The position numbers and the translations under genes are program-made. Shown piece by piece: positions 48,567 to 55,846 of a DNA stretch of 64,000 bases. Numbering within the stretch: position 1 is the first letter of the stretch; each line of letters begins with the position of its first letter. Origin of the DNA: VBDM01 sp035519135 (GTDB lineage: Bacteria > Pseudomonadota > Gammaproteobacteria > Burkholderiales > SG8-39); the NCBI GenBank assembly GCA_035519135.1, contig DATIWX010000133.1, positions 1 to 64,000 of the forward strand, given 5' to 3'. The notes under the pieces were generated by a model. It searched no databases. It was not told the DNA's origin and saw only the letters and a program-made list of their open reading frames with translations.

Positions 48567-49475
48567 TTACTCGAAGTTCATTCCGAAGGCCTCGGGGGTC
48601 TTCGGTCCCCAGACGTAAAGGGAGTCCTCCGCCGGATAGTTCGTCGGCGTCCATTTTGCGTCGCCTGGAATGTAGTCGATGTCGCAGAAGTACTCCGCCA
48701 TGCTGTTCCAGGGATCGCGGATGTAGTGGAAGAAATTCGAGCCGATGACGTGCCGGCCGAACCCCCAGCCGTCCTTGTAGCCCTTGTCGAGCAGCCGGCA
48801 CGCGCCGATCCCGATCTCGTCGACGTTGCCGACTTCGAAGCTGGCGTGATGAAACCCTGGGCGATCCGAGTGGATGAAGCCGAAGATGTGGTGGTCGCTG
48901 CCGCCCTGCCCGCGCATGAAGGCGACGATGTCCTGAGCGCGGTCGGACAGCTGCAGCCCCACCACGCGGGTGTAGAAGTCCACCATCTTCTCCATCTGCG
49001 GGGTGAAGCGCAGCGTGTGGCCGAGCCGCGTCGGGCGCACCTGGACATCTCGCTTCGGGTGTCCCGGGATGCCGGCGCGGTTGAGGTGCCCGGGGTTGTT
49101 GATCTTCCACTCCGGCGCGGTGCGCCATCTCGCCGGCTCGGCGGCGCGCACATTGACCAGCAGACCGTCGGGATCACGGAACCAGATGCCCTCGTAGGGC
49201 GTTTCCTTCGGCGCGTCGACCAGCTTGGTGCCGTTCTGCTCCAGCTTCTTCTTGAGACTCTGAAGGTCCTCCGCTCTCGTACCGAAGCCGACGTGGTGCA
49301 TGTGCCTCTTCTGGCCTTCGACCAGCACCACCTGGTCCTGGTCGCGACCGAAGCAGCGCATCACGATGCGCCTGTCGTGCTCCTCCGCCTCCATCCCGAA
49401 ATCGGTGTAGAACTTCCTGCCGACCGTCGGATCCGGTACGGCAAGCGCAATATGTAGCAGTGATCGAACCGTCAT
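48567..49475 (-). CDS. VOC-family type I extradiol dioxygenase (second copy type)
   Basis: 302 residues with two VOC modules. The expected iron ligands are His153 (RLGHTLRFT), His210 (GFHHASFEV) and Glu261 (MAEYFCDID). It has only modest similarity to the dioxygenase at 11563, so the two probably have different substrates. It is third in an apparent operon after the FAD monooxygenase and the methylenetetrahydrofolate reductase-like gene, with gaps of about 45 bases. That order suggests hydroxylation of a ring and then meta-cleavage. Confidence 0.88.
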   Translation of the reverse strand: MTVRSLLHIALAVPDPTVGRKFYTDFGMEAEEHDRRIVMRCFGRDQDQVVLVEGQKRHMHHVGFGTRAEDLQSLKKKLEQNGTKLVDAPKETPYEGIWFRDPDGLLVNVRAAEPARWRTAPEWKINNPGHLNRAGIPGHPKRDVQVRPTRLGHTLRFTPQMEKMVDFYTRVVGLQLSDRAQDIVAFMRGQGGSDHHIFGFIHSDRPGFHHASFEVGNVDEIGIGACRLLDKGYKDGWGFGRHVIGSNFFHYIRDPWNSMAEYFCDIDYIPGDAKWTPTNYPAEDSLYVWGPKTPEAFGMNFE

Positions 49476-49517
49476 TGGCCCCTCGGAACCGACGCTGTCT
49501 GGTGAAATGATTCTACG

Positions 49518-50477
49518 CTAGCCCCTGAGCGAGGCGCGCTTCTTGCCCACCACGCCCGAGGCCTCGATCGATGGGCCGATCGCCGAGTGGAAAGTGGGCG
49601 CCATCACGTGTGCGCCGCCCACGCCCGGGGTGTCCGCGAGCTGCTGCAGAAGCTCGACGCAGATCCTGCTGCCCTCGGCCTTGGGATCGGCGGCGCGCTC
49701 CAGCCGCTCGACGATCTCTTCCGGAATGATCGCTCCGTAGAGCTTCTCCTTCATCCAGCGAGCCGAGCGCGCCGAGGGAATGGGTGCGATACCGATCAGG
49801 ATCGGCAGTTTTTGCGCGACCCCCAGGTCGAGCAGGCGCGCGGCATAGCGCCGAACCACATCCGCATCCATGCAGAACTGCGTCTGGATGAAATCCGCTC
49901 CGGCCTGCATCTTCGCGAGCAGACCGCTGGGGCGCCAATCAGGGGGAGGATCTACGGGCAATTCCGCTGCGCCCAGCACCAGCCTCACCGGTCCCTTGAT
50001 CTCGGCGCCCGAGGGAAGGCGGCCCTCCATGCGCATTCGATGCGCCGTCGCGAGCAGGGCCGTGGTGTCTAGGTCGAAAACCGCCTTGGTCTCCGGCTGG
50101 TCGCCGAGCCTGGGGTCGTCGCCGCGCAGAGCGAGAATGTTGTGAATGCCGAGCGCGGCAGCGCCGAGCAACTCCGCCTGCAAAGCGATTCGATTGCGGT
50201 CGCGGCAGGTCATCTGGAGAACGGGCTCGACGCCGCTGCACACCAGGAAATGCGCCGCGGCGAGGCTCGACATGTGGGCTCTCGACCCGGCCCCGTCGGT
50301 CACGTTGATCGCTGCAACCAGCCCCCGCAAGGCGAGGGCACGCTCGATGAATTCTGCCGGATCGGTGGATACTGGAGGCGAGAGCTCTGCGGTGACCACG
50401 AAACTTCCGTCTCGCAGGTGCTTGTGCAGATCGCTGACGGCGCTGCCCGACGACTGCTCCTTCGTGGTCACATCCAT
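49518..50477 (-). CDS. Methylenetetrahydrofolate reductase family protein (MetF-like)
   Basis: 319 residues of the MetF TIM-barrel family. Motifs are AELSPPVSTDPAEFIERA near the N-terminus, INVTDGAGSRAHMSSLAAAH at 58-77, QMTCRDRNRIALQAELLGAAALG and ILALRGDDPRLGDQPETKAVFD. MetF reduces methylene-THF to methyl-THF with FAD. Here it sits between an FAD monooxygenase and an extradiol dioxygenase, not with methionine genes, a setting known from THF-dependent O-demethylation of lignin aromatics. No demethylase is seen beside it. Confidence 0.86.
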   Translation of the reverse strand: MDVTTKEQSSGSAVSDLHKHLRDGSFVVTAELSPPVSTDPAEFIERALALRGLVAAINVTDGAGSRAHMSSLAAAHFLVCSGVEPVLQMTCRDRNRIALQAELLGAAALGIHNILALRGDDPRLGDQPETKAVFDLDTTALLATAHRMRMEGRLPSGAEIKGPVRLVLGAAELPVDPPPDWRPSGLLAKMQAGADFIQTQFCMDADVVRRYAARLLDLGVAQKLPILIGIAPIPSARSARWMKEKLYGAIIPEEIVERLERAADPKAEGSRICVELLQQLADTPGVGGAHVMAPTFHSAIGPSIEASGVVGKKRASLRG

Positions 50478-50522
50478 TCTTCTCGATGTCCCGTCTCGGC
50501 GGCGAGTGTAGCACGCCGGATC

Positions 50523-51671
50523 TCAGTTTCTGCCCCGTTCCGCGTCGACGCGGGCCATGAATTTCGGGGCCAGTGCCCGCAGGCGTTCTTCGGTCATGCG
50601 CCCGCTCCTCGTCATATAGTCGTACGCGAGCTGCCACGGCTCGAGTTTCATCTTCTCGGGAAATTTCTCATACCAATACGAGCTCGCGTTGGCCGCGGCG
50701 AGGAGCTTCTCCACCACCGGTCTGCGCTCGCGTTCGAAGGATTCAAGCGCGCGCGGGACGTCCTCTCCGCACTCCGCGAAGGCGCGCTCCAGCGCGATCG
50801 CATCCTCGAATGCGAGCCGCGTGCCGGACCCGATCGAGAAATGCACGGTACGCAGCGCGTCGCCGAGGAGGACCGCGTAGCCCGAGGGCGAGCGGCGCGC
50901 GAGCCAGTGTTCGTTGCGGACCAGCGGGAACTGCCGCCATATCGACTTGTTGGACTCGAGAGCGTGTCCTGCGAGGTCGGGCGCGAACACGGCTTCGCAG
51001 TAGGCCCGCGATTCGCCGTCGCTCATGCGATCCAGCCCGGATCTCCTCCACGTCGCCTCGTCGCACTCGACCACGAAGGTGCTCATCGAGGGCGCGTGAC
51101 GGTAGTGATGCGCGACGAACGCGCCGTGCCGGCTTTCGCGGAACGTGAGCGTCAGGCAGTCGAATGGCTGCGCCGTGCCGTACCATGCGAAGCGATTGGT
51201 GAGCAGCTTGAGGCTTGGTTCGAACTGCGCGGCAAGCGCGTTGCGCACCAGCGAGTTCGAACCGTCGGCTCCCACCACGAGATCCGCTCGGGGAAGCTGG
51301 TCGAGCGAGGAGATCGCCCGGCCGTAATGGATCATTGCGCCGGTCCGGCGGCACAGACTCTGCAGGATTTCCTGGAGCGCGAGACGACCGATCGCCGAGA
51401 ACCCGTTCCCGTCCACATCGACGGGCTCGCCGCGATGCACGAGTCGCTGCATCGACCAGCGCTCCATGGCCGTCTCGATAGTGGAAGAAAGCTCGGGCTC
51501 GTCCCGCTCGAGAAACGCGAGGGCGCCGTCGGAAAACACCACCCCGAAGCCATAGGTCGCCCCCTCGGGATTCTGCTCAAAGGCTTCGACTTCCCACGTC
51601 GGGAAACGGCGCTTGATCAGGAGGGAGAAGAGCAATCCGGCGGCGCCGGCTCCAATTACGGCGACGCGCAT
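50523..51671 (-). CDS. FAD-dependent aromatic monooxygenase (salicylyl-CoA/anthraniloyl-CoA hydroxylase-like)
   Basis: 382 residues, the size of a single-domain flavin hydroxylase. FAD motifs are GAGAAG (7-12), GADGSNSLVR (DG motif) and LLGDALRTVHFSIGSGT (GD motif). The opening RVAVIGAGAAGLLFSLLIKR and GFGVVFSDGAL resemble salicylyl-CoA 5-hydroxylase and anthraniloyl-CoA monooxygenase N-terminal domains, but the C-terminal flavin reductase-like domain of those enzymes is absent. First in a three-gene run with the MetF-like and dioxygenase genes. A palindrome lies 30 bases before its ATG. Confidence 0.88.
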   Translation of the reverse strand: MRVAVIGAGAAGLLFSLLIKRRFPTWEVEAFEQNPEGATYGFGVVFSDGALAFLERDEPELSSTIETAMERWSMQRLVHRGEPVDVDGNGFSAIGRLALQEILQSLCRRTGAMIHYGRAISSLDQLPRADLVVGADGSNSLVRNALAAQFEPSLKLLTNRFAWYGTAQPFDCLTLTFRESRHGAFVAHHYRHAPSMSTFVVECDEATWRRSGLDRMSDGESRAYCEAVFAPDLAGHALESNKSIWRQFPLVRNEHWLARRSPSGYAVLLGDALRTVHFSIGSGTRLAFEDAIALERAFAECGEDVPRALESFERERRPVVEKLLAAANASSYWYEKFPEKMKLEPWQLAYDYMTRSGRMTEERLRALAPKFMARVDAERGRN

Positions 51672-51700
51672 GTTTATGCCTTTGTCATGTTTCCTGGTTA

Positions 51701-51723
51701 GTCATATATGACTGCGTCATATG
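51701..51723. promoter_or_regulatory. Palindrome GTCATATATGAC with adjacent GTCATATG half-site, candidate operator
   Basis: The 12-base perfect palindrome GTCATATATGAC is at 51701-51712, and the related GTCATATG begins at 51716, 15 bases on. They are 30-52 bases upstream of the FAD monooxygenase ATG (minus strand) and about 110-130 upstream of the MASE1-GGDEF gene, so they could control the monooxygenase promoter. A GTGACA hexamer beside them could serve as -35. MarR or GntR regulators often use such AT-rich dyads. Confidence 0.5.
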
Positions 51724-51746
51724 TCACGAACCGCGCCGTCTGAGCC

Positions 51747-51775
51747 TTGTCCGACGACACCACCAGGCCTAATAT
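51747..51775 (+). promoter_or_regulatory. Possible sigma-70 promoter of the MASE1-GGDEF gene
   Basis: TTGTCC (51747-51752), a 17-base spacer and TAATAT (51770-51775). Each hexamer matches four of six consensus bases. A start near 51782 would leave a 50-base leader to the GTG at 51833, which has GGAG six bases upstream. Confidence 0.4.
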
Positions 51776-51832
51776 TCCACCGCAAGAATCATTTGTAATC
51801 TCCTGATTATTCACGAGAGCATGGAGTAGAAA

Positions 51833-53317
51833 GTGGACGCAGTCGTGCCAGGACGGGTGCTCAGCTGCGAGGGTTCCGTCTCTTACGCTTCGCGGCTGTT
51901 GATTGTCGCCGCCGCCTATTTTGCCGCAGCCAAGCTGGCTCTGTGGACAGGAGCCGAGGCCGGCCAGACGGCAGCCGTGTGGCCGGCCTCGGGCATCGCC
52001 TTGGCCTGCGTGCTGCTTCTCGGATTCCGCGCTTGGCCCGGCGTATGGCTTGGGGCGGCGCTCGCCGGAATGACGGTGCAGCCTTCGCCGGCCGACGCGG
52101 CCCTGTTGGGGGCCGGGAGCACACTCGAAGCTCTGGTCGCCGCGGCTCTGGTGCGGCGCTGCATCGGTCTGCCTCGCAGTTTCGAACGCGGCGAGGACGT
52201 GGTGGAATTCGTCGCCATCGCGGCACTGAGTTCCGCGATCGCTGCCAGCGTGGCGACGGCCCAGCTGGTCTGGCCTCATTCGCCGGCTCCGCAGGCACTC
52301 GCCTGGATCTGGTGGACCCGGTGGCAAGCCGACGCCATGGGCATGGTCGTCGTCGCACCGCTGATCCTCAGCTGGTCCGGCCGCAGCGCGGAGGGATCGC
52401 GCCCGAAGACTCTGGAAATGCTGTGTCTTGCGGTCCCCACTCTCGCCATGACCCAGGCGATCTTCAGCGACGGCCTGCCGCCTTCCCTGCCGTCCTTGCC
52501 GCTGACGTTCGTGATCCTGCCGTTTGTGATCTGGGCGGCGCTGCGCTTTCCCCAGCGGGAAGTTGCAACGCTGAACGCGCTTGTCTGCGCCATCGCCGTA
52601 TGGCATACGCTAGAGGGCCGCGGACCCTTTGCGTCCGCGCTCCCCGGTGCGATGCCGCTCCTGTTGCTCGCGTTCACGAGCACCGTCGTCATCACCGGTC
52701 TGGTGCTCAATGCCGTCGTTGGCGAGCGCAGCCGCGCTATCGAGGCGCTCGCGCAGGCGTTGAAGACCCTCAGAGAAGAGGCGATCCGCGATCCGCTCAC
52801 CAATCTCTACAACCGACGCTTCCTGCACGACTATCTTTCCCGCGAGCTAGTGCGAGCCAAACGCGAGGGTATCCGTGTCGCGGTGATCATGATCGATCTC
52901 GATCACTTCAAGCGAGTGAACGACACCGCGGGCCACAGCGCAGGGGATGAGGTTCTCGTGCAGGTGGCAGCCTTGCTCAAGCGTCATATCCGCGGCAGCG
53001 ACATCGCCTGCCGCTTCGGCGGCGAGGAATTCACACTCGTGCTGCCCAACGCCACGCTGCAGAGCGCGCGCAGCAGGGCCGATGCGATCTGTCTCGCGGT
53101 GCGCGAAGAAAGCGGCTTCTTGATGGGTGTCACCGCGTCGCTGGGCGTAGCGATATTTCCCGAAGGCGCCACGGAGCCGGACGCGCTGATCCGCGCCGCC
53201 GACCAGGCCCTGTACCAAGCCAAGGGTCGGGGACGCAATCAGGTCAGGATCTTCTCGCGCCAGGCCGCCTCGGTTTCCACACTCCGCTCCAGAACGCCAA
53301 GACGCGCGCACGGATAG
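51833..53317 (+). CDS. MASE1-GGDEF diguanylate cyclase
   Basis: 494 residues from the GTG at 51833. Residues about 18-300 form the MASE1 membrane sensor with eight or so helices (AVWPASGIALACVLLLGFR is typical), residues about 320-470 the GGDEF domain: DPLTNLYNRR, FKRVNDTAGHSAGDE, and active loop RFGGEEF. An inhibitory RxxD site (RGSD) precedes the loop by five residues. So it should make c-di-GMP with product inhibition, in response to a membrane signal. Monocistronic; converges with the degenerate cyclase gene. Confidence 0.93.
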   Translation: MDAVVPGRVLSCEGSVSYASRLLIVAAAYFAAAKLALWTGAEAGQTAAVWPASGIALACVLLLGFRAWPGVWLGAALAGMTVQPSPADAALLGAGSTLEALVAAALVRRCIGLPRSFERGEDVVEFVAIAALSSAIAASVATAQLVWPHSPAPQALAWIWWTRWQADAMGMVVVAPLILSWSGRSAEGSRPKTLEMLCLAVPTLAMTQAIFSDGLPPSLPSLPLTFVILPFVIWAALRFPQREVATLNALVCAIAVWHTLEGRGPFASALPGAMPLLLLAFTSTVVITGLVLNAVVGERSRAIEALAQALKTLREEAIRDPLTNLYNRRFLHDYLSRELVRAKREGIRVAVIMIDLDHFKRVNDTAGHSAGDEVLVQVAALLKRHIRGSDIACRFGGEEFTLVLPNATLQSARSRADAICLAVREESGFLMGVTASLGVAIFPEGATEPDALIRAADQALYQAKGRGRNQVRIFSRQAASVSTLRSRTPRRAHG

Positions 53318-53349
53318 TCCCGGTCGCACGGGATGAGCCGCGACGGCAC

Positions 53350-53952
53350 TCAACGAGTGAAATCCAGCCGCGTGTCGAGCAGCACGCCGTACAGCTTGAT
53401 CGGCTCGCGCCGCGGAATCTCCAGCGGTGGCAGCTCTTCGGCGTCGAGCGTCAGGCCCATCTCCAAGGCAAGGTCCATCAGGGTCTCGGAGAGGACGAAC
53501 TCGCCCGCGCGAGCGCGATGGAGCAGCCGGTTGGCGATGCTCACGCAATCGCCGAATACGAACAATTGCTCGGGATTGGGGCTCTTTTCGGCGAATCCCA
53601 CCACCGCGTCCCCGCAATGCAGGCCCATCGCGACGGCCGCGCGGATGCCGAAATCGCGATGCCAAGCCTCGGATAGGGTCGCAAACCTGGCCTGGATTTC
53701 CTGGGCGGCCGCGATCGCGTGCTGAGCATCGTCCTGTCCGGTGAAAGTCGCCATCATGGTATCGCTGAGGATGTCTGCAACGGCACCCTCATGCTCCTCC
53801 ACTGCCTGCCAGACGAGAGAAACAAATTCCCCGACCCTCGCGATCACCACGCCGGGGTCGAGCATGTCCGACATGCCCGTGAAGCCGCGCATCTCGGCGA
53901 ACAGGATCACCGTCGGAGAGCGTTCGGGCTTGCCCACTTCGTTTGTCGCCAC
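53350..53952 (-). CDS. Class III cyclase homology-domain protein with altered active site
   Basis: 200 residues from a GTG at 53952, preceded by GGGAGG. It keeps the class III cyclase fold (VILFAEMRGFTGMSD, DILSDTMMATFTG, VFGDCVSIANRLLHRA), but the first metal Asp is Glu20, the adenine-selecting Lys is Asp60, and the Asn is Ser138; Asp64, Asp135 and Arg142 remain. Adenylate cyclase activity is thus doubtful; another nucleotide specificity or a regulatory role is possible. No sensor domain is fused. Compare the intact cyclase at 17359-18246. Confidence 0.85.
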   Translation of the reverse strand: MATNEVGKPERSPTVILFAEMRGFTGMSDMLDPGVVIARVGEFVSLVWQAVEEHEGAVADILSDTMMATFTGQDDAQHAIAAAQEIQARFATLSEAWHRDFGIRAAVAMGLHCGDAVVGFAEKSPNPEQLFVFGDCVSIANRLLHRARAGEFVLSETLMDLALEMGLTLDAEELPPLEIPRREPIKLYGVLLDTRLDFTR

Positions 53953-54081
53953 TTGACCTCCCTCGTTGCGCCGTCGCGGGTCCTGCCCGCCATGCTAGGC
54001 AGTGTCCCCGGCGCCGAGGAGGAAATTCTACACAGGGAGGGCGAAACGAGCGAAGAAATGTCATCGTACCGGCAGGCGGGG

Positions 54082-54087
54082 TATAAT
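54082..54087 (+). promoter_or_regulatory. Consensus -10 box upstream of the peroxiredoxin gene
   Basis: A perfect TATAAT in GGGGTATAATTTTTTC, about 99 bases before the peroxiredoxin ATG at 54186. The expected -35 region (54059-54064, TGTCAT) is a poor match, so expression may need an activator such as an OxyR-like factor, although no site for it can be read with confidence. Confidence 0.45.
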
Positions 54088-54185
54088 TTTTTCGTTCCGA
54101 AACGCTCAACGGGAATTCTCGAACTCCGGGTCGGACACGCCGCGGCAGACGACGCGCCGGCCCGCCACTTACTACGGAGGCAACA

Positions 54186-54839
54186 ATGGCAGTTCGCATC
54201 GGAGACGAAGCACCGGACTTCACCGCGGAAACCACCGAAGGCAAGATCCGGTTCCACGAATGGATCGGCGACAAATGGGCGGTCCTGTTCTCGCATCCCA
54301 AGGACTTCACGCCCGTCTGCACCACCGAGTTGGGATACATGGCCAAGCTCAAGCCCGAGTTCGACAAGCGCAATACCAAGATCATCGGGCTCTCGATCGA
54401 CCCGGTGAGCGACCACCAGCGCTGGCTCGGCGATATCAAGGAAACCCAGGGAACCGCGGTCAACTATCCCATGATCGGCGACGCCGACCTGACCGTCGCC
54501 AAGCTCTACGACATGATTCACCCCAACGCGAGCGGAGGCAAGCGGACAGCCGCCGACAACGCGACCATACGCTCGGTGTTCATGATCGGACCCGACAAGA
54601 AAGTCAAGGCGATGTTGGTCTACCCCATGAGCGCAGGCCGGAATTTCGACGAGGTCCTGCGCCTGCTCGACTCGCTGCAGCTCAACGCCAAGCACTCGGT
54701 CGCTACGCCGGTGAACTGGAAGCCAGGGCAGGACGTGATCATCCCGACTTCCGTATCCGACGAGGAAGCGAAGAAGAAGTATCCGCAGGGCTTCAAGACG
54801 CTCAAGCCGTATCTGCGCACCGTCGCTCAGCCGAAGTAG
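54186..54839 (+). CDS. 1-Cys peroxiredoxin (PRDX6/AhpE-like)
   Basis: 217 residues. The peroxidatic site PKDFTPVC puts the catalytic Cys at position 45 within the invariant PxxxTxxC pattern. No other Cys exists in the protein, so this is a 1-Cys enzyme needing an external reductant. The C-terminal domain (SLQLNAKHSVATPVNWKPGQ) is typical of the Prx6 group. GGAGG precedes the ATG. It removes peroxides, which the flavin and molybdenum oxidases in this window can produce. Confidence 0.96.
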   Translation: MAVRIGDEAPDFTAETTEGKIRFHEWIGDKWAVLFSHPKDFTPVCTTELGYMAKLKPEFDKRNTKIIGLSIDPVSDHQRWLGDIKETQGTAVNYPMIGDADLTVAKLYDMIHPNASGGKRTAADNATIRSVFMIGPDKKVKAMLVYPMSAGRNFDEVLRLLDSLQLNAKHSVATPVNWKPGQDVIIPTSVSDEEAKKKYPQGFKTLKPYLRTVAQPK

Positions 54840-54866
54840 TCGATGCGCCCGGGAAGCGGGGAGCTC

Positions 54867-55307
54867 ATGCGGCGCTCGTGGATGATGCCTGCGGTCATCG
54901 CGGCCGCGGCAGTCCTTGCCGCCGGATGCAAGAGCCCTCCGACCCAGGAGGAGATGGCCGCCTACAACTACGGTCCGCGCCCCGAGAACTACGAGACGCT
55001 CATCCGGGACTATCTCCGGCCCAAGCTGCTCGACCCCGGCGGGGCGATCGTCGAATTCAAGGCGGGGCCTCGAGAGCTCTATCAGCAGGACACGACGCTG
55101 CGATCGCTCCAGTACGGATGGGGCGTGTGCGTGGTGATCAACGACAAGAACACCAAGGGGACGTACGAGGGACCGTACCCGATGGTGTTCTTCATCCGCG
55201 AAGGGAAGATCGTCGCGGTCAACGGCGGGGCGGACGACAACGTCATCGGCTGGCGCTACGCGCGTACCGGGTGTAACGAGCTGGGTGCGCCCTTCGTCAC
55301 GCCCTGA
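54867..55307 (+). CDS. Lipoprotein of unknown function, first of a second tandem pair
   Basis: 146 residues from the ATG at 54867, with GGGGAG upstream. The lipobox LAAGC lies near residue 20. The mature sequence follows YNYGPRPENYETLIRDYLRPKLLDP, then YGWGVCVVIN and YPMVFFIREGKIVAVNGG. It is paralogous to the next gene (same YGPRPxxYExxxRxYLxxxL and YPMVxxIRxxxxVxxxGG pattern). Two Cys (VCVVIN and TGCNEL) are shared by position, perhaps a disulfide. The peroxiredoxin stop is 27 bases upstream, so it may share that transcript. Confidence 0.82.
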   Translation: MRRSWMMPAVIAAAAVLAAGCKSPPTQEEMAAYNYGPRPENYETLIRDYLRPKLLDPGGAIVEFKAGPRELYQQDTTLRSLQYGWGVCVVINDKNTKGTYEGPYPMVFFIREGKIVAVNGGADDNVIGWRYARTGCNELGAPFVTP

Positions 55308-55317
55308 GCGGCCTCGG

Positions 55318-55755
55318 GTGAAGGAGCTCGCAGCGGCGTCGATCGCCGTTGCCATTCTCGCGGGGTGCCAATCCGCGCCGCTGACCAGCGCGCAGATCGC
55401 GGCGCTCGACTACGGTCCGCGACCGCAAGACTACGAAAAGATCGTCCGCGGCTATCTGAGAAAGCGGCTCAACGAGCCCGCTTACGCGGTGATCGAGTTC
55501 GTGGCCGGACCCGCGCCCCTCTATCAAAGGGATACGCTCTCGCACGAGCGGGCGCACGGGTGGGCGGTATGCGTGATGATCAACGAACGGGATCAGGGCG
55601 GTATGTACCCGGGCGCGTATCCCATGGTCGTCTACATTCGTGGAGAGCAGGTCGTAGGTGCCGACGGCGGCGGCCTGGAACGTGCGGCCGGACTCCGCTA
55701 TGCGCACGCGCAGTGCAAGCAGCTCGGCTACGAGGTGTTCGACCGACCGTCCTAG
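55318..55755 (+). CDS. Lipoprotein of unknown function, second of the tandem pair
   Basis: 145 residues from the GTG at 55318, which gives the signal VKELAAASIAVAILAGC; a GTG 33 bases earlier would put a basic extension before it. The mature part repeats the plan of the gene just upstream, including DYGPRPQDYEKIVRGYL, WAVCVMIN and YPMVVYIRGEQVVGADGGG. The 10-base gap suggests one transcript. As with the pair at 4042-5029, a local duplication of an envelope lipoprotein is evident. Function unknown. Confidence 0.82.
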   Translation: MKELAAASIAVAILAGCQSAPLTSAQIAALDYGPRPQDYEKIVRGYLRKRLNEPAYAVIEFVAGPAPLYQRDTLSHERAHGWAVCVMINERDQGGMYPGAYPMVVYIRGEQVVGADGGGLERAAGLRYAHAQCKQLGYEVFDRPS

Positions 55756-55846
55756 GCTCGGTTCGCCGGAAATGGTTCTCATCACCGGGAACCTTCCATC
55801 GAGCCGCCGAATTTGACGCGCCATTTCATCGCCAGCACAATCGGGC

